Below, piece by piece: positions 23,775-30,463 of a stretch of 51,602 nt of DNA; position 1 is the first letter of the stretch; each line of letters starts with the position of its first letter. The notes beneath the pieces are model-generated. The model saw only the letters and a program-made list of their open reading frames with translations, did no database searches and was not told the origin of the DNA. The DNA lies in the NCBI GenBank assembly GCA_023146115.1, contig JAGLCS010000107.1, positions 1-51,602 on the forward strand, given 5' to 3'. The stretch is from Abyssibacter sp. GTDB lineage: Bacteria; Pseudomonadota; Gammaproteobacteria; Nevskiales; OUC007. The position numbers were made by a program, and so were the translations under genes.

Positions 23775-25403
23775 ATGCGCACCCCAATTTTTGCAATTTC
23801 GGCCCTTGTCGCCAGCACCGCCGCCCAAGCAGGCCCTGTAGGGAATCTGCTTGGCGCGCTGTCGGGCAACGACTCGGTTTCGACCACGCAGCAATCGTCG
23901 GCTGGTGCGGTGCCGCTACTGGGCGCCACGGTGGCATCGCTGCGCGGAACCACCTCCGGCCTCACCGCCGGGCTCGTAGGATTGACCAACAACATCAGTT
24001 CTGCGCCTTTGCCTGGACTGAGCGCGGTCGATGGCCCGTCGGACGGCTTTCTGGATATCTCCGTGTTTGAAACCGGGCCGGACGGCTCGGGCTATCCGGT
24101 GATTCTCGCCTTGACCGAACCGGTGATTGGTCAGCCGTTGGCGGATCTTGTGCTTGGGCAGATGCTGGGTCTGGGCGGCGAGAACAACATGCTGGATATC
24201 GCGGTGCTCGGTGGCAACCAGGTTGGCAACACCGGCAATGACGGTCTGCTCGGTACGGCGGTGCTGTCCGGCGCGGACGCCGGCAACGGTGGCCTGCTGG
24301 GAATCGGGATTCTCAATGACGACAACACCGGCACCGGCGGTTTGCTGGGTCTTGCCGTGTTGAGCGGAAACAACGCGGGGCAGGGCGGCGCGCTTGGTGT
24401 CGGCCTGCTCAACGAGAACAACTCCGGCAACGGTGACCAGCTCGCGCTGGGCGTGCTGTCGGGCACCCATTCTGGGCAGGCCTCAGAGGGCCTTGGTATC
24501 GGCTTGCTCAACGATGGTGATGCACTCCACATCATGTATGGCGGCGACACGCTGTTCACGCTCGATGCCGCGGCTTCTCAGCTGGCGGGCCTGCTGCCGA
24601 TTGGCGAGATCTATGACGGTATCTGGATCGGAACGGGCGAAGATGTGACCAGCGCCAACGATTTGCTGAACATCGGTGTGCTGGCTGGCGACAACGCGGG
24701 CTCGGGCGGCTTGATTGGCGTTGCGGTTCTGTCCGGCGACAACGCCGCGCAGGGCAGCCTGATCGGGCTTGGTGTGCTCAACGGTGACCACAGCGGCAAT
24801 AGCGATGGTCTCGGTGTGGCGGTGCTCTCTGGAGATAACAGCGGGAATGGTGCCTTGGGTGTCGGTGTGCTGAACGGTGATAACTCTGGCAATGGCGGCT
24901 TCCTCGGGGCAGGCGTGCTCAACGGCGACAACTCCGGTAATGGCGATGTGATCGGTGCCGGTGTCCTCAACGGCGACAATGCCGGCAACGGTGGCCAGAT
25001 CGGCGTTGGCGTACTGAACGGCGACGGCAGCGGCAATGGGGGCACGCTGGGCGCGGGTGTACTCAATGGCGACGAGTCCGGCAATGGCGGCCAGATCGGC
25101 GCTGGTGTGCTCAATGGTGACGACTCCGGCACCGGTGGCGCTCTGGGGCTGGGCCTGATCAACGACACCGATTCCGTCCCTGGCGACGGTAACGGTGGGA
25201 ATGGCGGCAATGGCGGCGGCGACGGTGGCGTGGGTGGTGACGGCGGCACGATTATCGATGTGGCCAATAACCCGGATGAAGGCACCACTGGCGCGGAAAG
25301 CCTGGTCCGTGAATCCGGCACCGAACTGCTCTGCGGCGTCACAGATGACTTGGCGTCCCGTGCAGACCTGAACTGCGACGCATCGGCTGACAGCCGCGTC
25401 TAG
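23775..25403 (+). CDS. Secreted 16-residue-repeat protein, putative exoprotein of a two-partner-like system
   Basis: This 542-residue protein has an N-terminal signal peptide (MRTPIFAISALVASTAAQA). A non-repeat N-domain extends to about residue 138. A first block of repeats follows (139-247), then an insert of about 50 residues (248-296) and a second block (297-465). A Gly/Asn/Asp-rich linker (466-493) leads to a C-terminal tail with the only two cysteines, Cys520 and Cys534. The repeat consensus is xLGxGVLNGDNSGNGG. Such regular hydrophobic/Gly/Asn repeats suggest a beta-solenoid. No filamentous-haemagglutinin TPS domain is recognised. GGAG lies seven bases before the ATG. The partner is probably the barrel protein downstream. 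Adhesin, surface coat or effector roles are all possible; none is shown. Confidence 0.7.
   Translation: MRTPIFAISALVASTAAQAGPVGNLLGALSGNDSVSTTQQSSAGAVPLLGATVASLRGTTSGLTAGLVGLTNNISSAPLPGLSAVDGPSDGFLDISVFETGPDGSGYPVILALTEPVIGQPLADLVLGQMLGLGGENNMLDIAVLGGNQVGNTGNDGLLGTAVLSGADAGNGGLLGIGILNDDNTGTGGLLGLAVLSGNNAGQGGALGVGLLNENNSGNGDQLALGVLSGTHSGQASEGLGIGLLNDGDALHIMYGGDTLFTLDAAASQLAGLLPIGEIYDGIWIGTGEDVTSANDLLNIGVLAGDNAGSGGLIGVAVLSGDNAAQGSLIGLGVLNGDHSGNSDGLGVAVLSGDNSGNGALGVGVLNGDNSGNGGFLGAGVLNGDNSGNGDVIGAGVLNGDNAGNGGQIGVGVLNGDGSGNGGTLGAGVLNGDESGNGGQIGAGVLNGDDSGTGGALGLGLINDTDSVPGDGNGGNGGNGGGDGGVGGDGGTIIDVANNPDEGTTGAESLVRESGTELLCGVTDDLASRADLNCDASADSRV
24189..25168 (+). repeat. In-frame 48-bp coding repeats of the exoprotein gene
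   Basis: About seventeen imperfect units of 48 bp each encode 16 residues, in a 5' block of six to seven and a 3' block of ten, separated by a unique insert at about 24517-24660. Units in the 3' block (about 24820-25150) are the most alike, with cores GVLNGDNSGNG, GVLNGDNAGNG, GVLNGDGSGNG and GVLNGDESGNG. That gradient suggests recent duplication at the 3' end, and copy number may vary between strains. Confidence 0.85.
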
Positions 25404-25423
25404 GCGAGGGGAGGCATACCATC

Positions 25424-25654
25424 GTGATGGATGAAATCGACGAAATCGATATTGCAGACGGCATCAGCGCACGCTTGGAATACATCAGCTGCATGACCGA
25501 TGCTCTACGTGACAAGGTGAGTGACGACAGCACGACAGGGACCGCGGTTGGCCAGCTCAGCATCCTCAAGTCCGAACTGGATCAGGTGCTGGAACTCACG
25601 GAGGCCTTGAACCATCGGTTGCTGTGTCGCCAACCACGCCAAGTGAAAGCCTAG
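25424..25654 (+). CDS. Small acidic helical protein of the exoprotein locus
   Basis: This 76-residue protein has an acidic N-terminus (MMDEIDEIDIADGI) and two probable helices (ARLEYISCMTDALRDKV and ILKSELDQVLELTEALNHRL). It has no signal peptide, so it is cytoplasmic. GGGGAGG lies nine bases before the GTG at 25424; an ATG follows at 25427. It is 20 bp after the exoprotein stop and before a strong terminator, so it shares the exoprotein transcript. Size, charge and position would suit a secretion chaperone or regulator, but no family was recognised. Confidence 0.6.
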   Translation: MMDEIDEIDIADGISARLEYISCMTDALRDKVSDDSTTGTAVGQLSILKSELDQVLELTEALNHRLLCRQPRQVKA

Positions 25655-25682
25655 CTAGACTAAGGCTAGGGCTTACAATATA

Positions 25683-25719
25683 GCCCGCCGGCGTGAACCC
25701 ACCCGGCGGGCATTTTTTT
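25683..25719 (+). terminator. Intrinsic terminator between the exoprotein unit and the barrel gene
   Basis: GCCCGCCGG and CCGGCGGGC form a 9-bp stem with an 11-base loop, followed by A and seven T. A second, bulged hairpin (AAGCCTAGC with GCTAGGGCTT) lies just upstream. It ends 18 bp before the barrel ATG, so it should cut transcription into that gene and keep exoprotein mRNA in excess. Confidence 0.88.
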
Positions 25720-25736
25720 CAGGGAAGGAGTCAAGC

Positions 25737-27242
25737 ATGGCTGTAGATGTGCCACCATCACTGCCGCCGCAGCAGGGAAGCGCTCAGACAATTCAATCAG
25801 CTGCGTCCGGGTCTGCGTATGACCTGACGTTCGATGGATTCACCATTCGGGTTGTTGATGACAGCGTACTGGGACAAGAAGCGGCCGCGGGCGCCGTTGA
25901 CGGCGCCGAAGATCTCTCGGCGGCCGTTCGCGCGATAGGTCGAGCCGCCTATCTCCAAGGTTATCCGGCCAGCCAGCTCACCTACGCACGGCAGGGCAAT
26001 ACCGTGTTTGTGCATCTGGCCCCCGGTCGTATCGACTCGGTGGCAGCGCCAGAGGCGCTAACGCCTTACTTCAAAGGCTTGACCGGCGAGTCGCCTCGCG
26101 ACACACAGCTGGAACCCCGCCGAGCGCTGGCCAGCTTGCATTCGAATCGTGCTGGCCGTGATTACTCGATGAGTCTGGACGACAACCAGTTGACAGTGAC
26201 CGAGCGGGATAGCGACCGCCCGGCCGGGGAGGTCTACCTGGAGATCGGCAACCCGGGGAATCGGTTCGTCGGTCGGCATTTTCTTGATGTGATGGTCAAG
26301 GGCGGCACTGAGTTTGGCGGTGAGTTCACCGGCTTCGGCCGCAGTGCGCTGGTCGGCCTGAACGAAGCCGACCAGTCCGACGATTTTGCCGAGCACTTGT
26401 TGTCGTATTCACAGGTCACGCGTTTCGGTGTCTTCACGCTTGCGGGGCATCGCGTGGGTTATGACCAGGTTGTGCTGGACACGCCGCTCGAAGCCGAGCT
26501 GTTGGAAGGCGAGGTCTCCTGGCTCTATCCGGTGTTCGCGGACTTCTCGTCGCGCATGACGACCTTCGCCAAGGTCGAACGCACGCACAAGGAAACCGAT
26601 ATCCAGAGTAGCGGCACGCTGGTGCAGAAGGAGATCTACACCTCGGCAGAAATCGCGATCGGGTACACCAAAACCTGGCTAACCGAGAATGGGCAGTTCG
26701 AGTTGGAATCCAATCTCGCCGGGAAGCAGGGTTTCGGCGACGATGACGAACCGCTGACCTTCGCTGATCTGGGTTATCTGCTGGTCAGGCCTACGCTACG
26801 CGGCCGCTACCTCACCGATGGCCACACGTTCACTGCGGAAGTGTTTGGACAGTGGACCGAGGATGCCGTCCCTGAACAGCAGCAATGGGTGCTAGGTGGC
26901 ACGGGCAGTCTGTATTCGTCGCTGCCGGGCCTGGCGGTCGGGGATTCCGGCGCCGTGGCACGCGTGCAGTGGGAGCCGCCGGAGTACTCGTTCAGCATTT
27001 TGCAGGTTGGTCTGAAGACGTTCGCCGAGTACGGCATCACCCGCTTCGAAGACAACGTGGGTGGGCGTGACACGGACGACCGCAGTCAGGCGGACGTCGG
27101 GGCTGAAATCACCGGCAAGCTACCCTGGGGGCTGGAAGCAGCGATCGGCTCGGCCATCGAGTTGACAACCTCTGGCGTGACGGATGCCGCAGAAGAAGAC
27201 GCAGACGCGAACTACTACTTCCGGGTTCGGCAGACATTTTAA
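25737..27242 (+). CDS. FhaC/ShlB-like outer-membrane transporter (TpsB/Omp85 superfamily), no visible signal peptide
   Basis: This 501-residue protein has an N-terminal POTRA-like region (about residues 25-110, FDGFTIRVVDD through YPASQLTYARQGNTVFVHLAPG). A long run of alternating amphipathic strands forms the barrel and ends in Phe (YYFRVRQTF), the outer-membrane C-terminal signature. The segment VPPSLPPQQG at the very N-terminus looks like the mature start of a TpsB, but no hydrophobic leader precedes it. The in-frame DNA upstream has no start codon back to a stop at 25656. GGAAGGAG lies well placed before the ATG. It probably moves the repeat protein across the outer membrane. The missing leader is unexplained. 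Confidence 0.75.
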   Translation: MAVDVPPSLPPQQGSAQTIQSAASGSAYDLTFDGFTIRVVDDSVLGQEAAAGAVDGAEDLSAAVRAIGRAAYLQGYPASQLTYARQGNTVFVHLAPGRIDSVAAPEALTPYFKGLTGESPRDTQLEPRRALASLHSNRAGRDYSMSLDDNQLTVTERDSDRPAGEVYLEIGNPGNRFVGRHFLDVMVKGGTEFGGEFTGFGRSALVGLNEADQSDDFAEHLLSYSQVTRFGVFTLAGHRVGYDQVVLDTPLEAELLEGEVSWLYPVFADFSSRMTTFAKVERTHKETDIQSSGTLVQKEIYTSAEIAIGYTKTWLTENGQFELESNLAGKQGFGDDDEPLTFADLGYLLVRPTLRGRYLTDGHTFTAEVFGQWTEDAVPEQQQWVLGGTGSLYSSLPGLAVGDSGAVARVQWEPPEYSFSILQVGLKTFAEYGITRFEDNVGGRDTDDRSQADVGAEITGKLPWGLEAAIGSAIELTTSGVTDAAEEDADANYYFRVRQTF

Positions 27243-27286
27243 GCCGGTAGCGGAACCGTGGTTGACCGAGCGCCGGGCAGTTTCTG

Positions 27287-27733
27287 CTAGAGACGCAGCG
27301 CTAGGTCCATCTGAACGTACTTGGCGAGCTGGGTCGGAACGGTGTTCCGACTCGGCTCGTAGACCGGCTCACCGTTCGCGTCGACGACCACGACCCACGG
27401 CACCGATTGCACGCCGAATCGCTCGGCAAGCGTCTGACCGTCGGCGATTAGCTCCAGGTCCTGCCCACCCTTCCGCAGCAAGGCCTGCGCGGCGTTGGCC
27501 TGCGCACCGATGTTGACGGCCTTCACCGGAATACCGTGCAAGGCGCCGGACATGTGCAGCGCATCCATGTCCTTCAATACGGCATCACACCGACCACACC
27601 AACTCGCCCAAAACACCAGCACCGAGTAATCGGACTCGTCGGCGACGTTGACGTTGTTGTCGTTGCCCCAAGCGGAGACGCTTGCCATGGCAAGTAGGAG
27701 TGCGGCGACGAATTGAGTGGCGAGTTGCTTCAT
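27287..27733 (-). CDS. Periplasmic thioredoxin-like (TlpA-type) protein
   Basis: This 148-residue protein has a signal peptide (MKQLATQFVAALLLAMASVSAWG), an active-site CGRC (Cys46 and Cys49, in FWASWCGRCDAVL) and the cis-proline loop VQSVPWVVVVD. It is a thiol-disulfide protein of the periplasm. It is convergent with the barrel gene and divergent from a second LuxR-type regulator. The exoprotein has exactly two cysteines in its C-terminal tail and the barrel none, so a role in setting the exoprotein disulfide is an attractive inference. Confidence 0.88.
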   Translation of the reverse strand: MKQLATQFVAALLLAMASVSAWGNDNNVNVADESDYSVLVFWASWCGRCDAVLKDMDALHMSGALHGIPVKAVNIGAQANAAQALLRKGGQDLELIADGQTLAERFGVQSVPWVVVVDANGEPVYEPSRNTVPTQLAKYVQMDLALRL

Positions 27734-27785
27734 GGCCGTTAGAATGGCCTAATCAGACTCCTTCAAATAGGATAAAAAAGGCCCA

Positions 27786-28763
27786 ATGGAAGGGTTAATA
27801 AATACTGGGCATATCACCGGACTGGTTGCGAATCTGTTCGAAGGGGCATTGAGTCAGCCGCCCGAGCGGTTTCGAAGCTGGATGCTGGAAGCCGTCGCGA
27901 CGGCCGCTTCGGCGGACGGAGCACTGTGGCGGCGCGCGAAGCGCGGCGCCGGTGCGCATGCGCTGACCGTTTGGCAGTTGCCACCTCAGTTCCCGCGCGC
28001 CTGGGAGGGCAGCGCCGAGATCAACCCACTCAAGCTGCACATGCGTCAACGCCCCGATGTCGCCGAGTCACTGGCGCGCAGCTGCGCACCCGAGCCGGTG
28101 CCACGCACGCGGGTATATCGGCGGGTGCTGGAGCAGCATGGCGTGCGTGACGCCGTGGGTGTGCTGATGGTGGACAGGGTGCTGGAGCTCAACACCGAGA
28201 TCGTACTGACCCGGACCAGTGAGGCCCCATTCACCGATGATGAGATCCGTGCCTTCCAGTTGATCGCCCCGGCGATGATCGGCGCGGCGACGCAGGCGTA
28301 TTTTCTGGGTCTGGCCAAACCGGCTGGAACTCACGCACATCGGCCATCCGCCGTGGTGGATGCCGGAGGCGCGGTACTGGATGCCCAATGGGGGTTCCGC
28401 TCGCTGATGCAGCGGCATTTTCCGGGCTGGACCGGGCACCAGCTGCCATTCGATGTCCCCGAGTCCCTGCATCGCTCGGAGTTGTCGGTCGGTCCGCTTC
28501 AGGTGTATGCGGAGCACCTAGCGGAGTTGACCTTGCTGCGGATCTGGGAGCGCGAGCGTCTGGAGGTACTGACGCTGCGCGAACGTGAGATCGCCGATCG
28601 GCTGGTCAGCGGTGCGAGCTACAAGGTCATCGCACAGGAACTGGAGCTGTCTCCGTCGACCGTGGCCAACCATGTGCATCGCATATACGGCAAACTGGGG
28701 ATCGGGAGACGCCGTCAGCTCATCGACCTGTTGACCGGGTCGGCGAAAGACGCTGGACGGTGA
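27786..28763 (+). CDS. LuxR-type transcriptional regulator, second regulator of the exoprotein locus
   Basis: This 325-residue protein has a C-terminal LuxR/GerE helix-turn-helix (LTLREREIADRLVSGASYKV through STVANHVHRIYGKLGIGRRR). A central SAVVDAGGAVLDAQWGFRSL stretch resembles the PAS-like segment of the regulator at 22789-23640. The N-terminal 200 residues are unassigned. The two regulators share architecture and flank the locus on its two outer sides, divergent from the exoprotein and thioredoxin genes respectively. AAAAAAGGCCCA precedes the ATG. The ligand is unknown. Confidence 0.85.
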   Translation: MEGLINTGHITGLVANLFEGALSQPPERFRSWMLEAVATAASADGALWRRAKRGAGAHALTVWQLPPQFPRAWEGSAEINPLKLHMRQRPDVAESLARSCAPEPVPRTRVYRRVLEQHGVRDAVGVLMVDRVLELNTEIVLTRTSEAPFTDDEIRAFQLIAPAMIGAATQAYFLGLAKPAGTHAHRPSAVVDAGGAVLDAQWGFRSLMQRHFPGWTGHQLPFDVPESLHRSELSVGPLQVYAEHLAELTLLRIWERERLEVLTLREREIADRLVSGASYKVIAQELELSPSTVANHVHRIYGKLGIGRRRQLIDLLTGSAKDAGR

Positions 28764-29003
28764 ATGGACGCATGGACCTCCCCGAGCCCTGTCGTTTCGG
28801 CACCGGGAGAAGGGGGGTGTGGGGTGAACGCCACGCCATCGCCGTCGCGATATCGCTACATTGCCGAACGGTCACCAAACCTTTATCGCCGGTGGGTCAT
28901 GCTTGAAGCTTCTCGAGTCTGGGCGTCGCGACCCTGCACTGGTTGCCGCCGCCTCGCCCAAGGGCGTCGCGTCGGTGTCCGCCGCAGCAATTAGGAAATA
29001 CCG

Positions 29004-30449
29004 ATGGAAGACGTCATGGAGGGAACGGAACCGGATTATCTGTGCACGCCAGAGCAGGCGCTGCATGATGTGGCGCACGCCGAGACCCCAGTGCTCGTCG
29101 ACTTTGATGAAACACTTTGCTTGAGGAATTCAACCGAGGAGTTCATCGACCAGGCCATGTTCGGCCTGCTGGCCGCGGTGCTCCTGCGCGTGCTGGAGAT
29201 CACCAAGCCCTGGCGCTGGACGGGTGGGGAGCCGACGCGGGATGTCTGGCGCATTCGGGTCATCCTCTACACCATGCCGTGGCAGTGGTCGCGCTGGCGA
29301 CGGTTTGTGCAGCGGCGCGGCCCGGAGATGCTCAACCAGCCGCTCTCCGATGCGCTGCGGCAATCCCGAGGTCGCGTGGTGGTCGCAAGCATCGGCTTTG
29401 AGCCAATCATCCGGCCGCTCCTGGAGGCGATGGGCTGGGGCGACGCTGAGTTGATCGCCTGCTCGCTGTCCGGTTTCGATGATCGAGCGAGCGGAAAACT
29501 CGCGCTGGTACAGTCCAGACTCGGGGCAGAGGTGGTGGCGCAATCGCTCGTGGTCACGGACTCTCGCTCCGATGCGCCATTGTTGGCCGCGGCGGCGCAG
29601 GGTCAGCTAGTCGATTGGCCTGATGCCCTCTACATGCCAGCCTTGCGCCGGGTGTACCTGCCGTTCGATTACACCACCAAGGTCAAGCGGCCGGGCGCCA
29701 AGTATCTGCGCCGGAGCATTCTGCTTGATGACTTCATGTATTGGCTGCTTGCGACCATCGCACTGACCAATGCACCCGTCCTGCACGTGATCGGGCTCGG
29801 CTGCCTGCTGGTTTCATTCTGGGCGATTTACGAGACTGGCTATGTGGACAACGACCGCTGTGGCGAGCTGTACGAATCTACGCCCAAGCTTTCTCGTCAG
29901 TACGCAACCCATATGGTGGCCACGCCAAGATGGCAGCCATGGCTCTGGTCCTTGAGCCTGGGCGTGGCGGGCATCGCCTTGCTTAGGCCCAACGGCGAGC
30001 TTGTGCGTATCACCGCGGTCTGGGTGCTCGCCTTGCTGGCGTTGCACGCGCTGTTTCGTATCTACAATCGTGTCGATTACTCGACCCGCGTCTGGCTGCT
30101 CTACGTCCTGCAGTTGGCCAGGGCGTCTGCCTGCCTGTTGGTGGTTCCGGCGAATCTACCGGGCGCGATGGCGCTGATTGTCCAAGCGATCTGTCGCTGG
30201 ATTCCGTACTACATCCATCGCAACTTCGGGCTGAAGTGGGCGCAGCCGCGGATGTTGGTCGGGCGTGTGGTTCTCTATGCGGGGGCGGTAGCGCTCCTGT
30301 TCATCGTCGACCCGTTCGGGCCTGTCTGGACTTGGACAACGCTCGCTGTACTGGCCTTCGGCATCTTCAAGGCCCGACATGAGTTTGCCGAGGTCGTGCG
30401 AGAAGCCAGCCGCCTGAATGATCCAAAGGCAGGCACGACCAAAGGCTAA
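29004..30449 (+). CDS. HAD-domain/polytopic membrane fusion protein, UbiA-like
   Basis: This 481-residue protein begins with a haloacid dehalogenase-type phosphatase domain (motif I VDFDETL at about residues 32-38, a GRVVVASIGFEP motif II strand, and VTDSRSDAPLL as motif III/IV). It continues with about seven to nine membrane helices from about residue 240. The loop YETGYVDNDRCGELYE is Asp-rich in the way of UbiA prenyltransferases, but their NDxxDxxxD pattern is not exact. A HAD-UbiA fusion would suggest lipid-linked phosphate chemistry. TTAGGAAAT precedes the ATG. It sits alone, convergent with clpB. HAD part confident; membrane part tentative. Confidence 0.7.
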   Translation: MEDVMEGTEPDYLCTPEQALHDVAHAETPVLVDFDETLCLRNSTEEFIDQAMFGLLAAVLLRVLEITKPWRWTGGEPTRDVWRIRVILYTMPWQWSRWRRFVQRRGPEMLNQPLSDALRQSRGRVVVASIGFEPIIRPLLEAMGWGDAELIACSLSGFDDRASGKLALVQSRLGAEVVAQSLVVTDSRSDAPLLAAAAQGQLVDWPDALYMPALRRVYLPFDYTTKVKRPGAKYLRRSILLDDFMYWLLATIALTNAPVLHVIGLGCLLVSFWAIYETGYVDNDRCGELYESTPKLSRQYATHMVATPRWQPWLWSLSLGVAGIALLRPNGELVRITAVWVLALLALHALFRIYNRVDYSTRVWLLYVLQLARASACLLVVPANLPGAMALIVQAICRWIPYYIHRNFGLKWAQPRMLVGRVVLYAGAVALLFIVDPFGPVWTWTTLAVLAFGIFKARHEFAEVVREASRLNDPKAGTTKG

Positions 30450-30463
30450 CGTGCGACGAGCAC

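Noticed and set aside
24820-25150. Regularly spaced DNA repeats that could suggest a CRISPR array
   Set aside because: Units are contiguous 48-bp in-frame codon repeats without unique spacers; they encode the exoprotein.
28764-28994. 76-codon open frame between the second LuxR-type gene and the HAD fusion gene
   Set aside because: Composition is Arg/Pro/Ser-rich, there is no good ribosome-binding site and no family likeness; the 240-bp gap is treated as non-coding.
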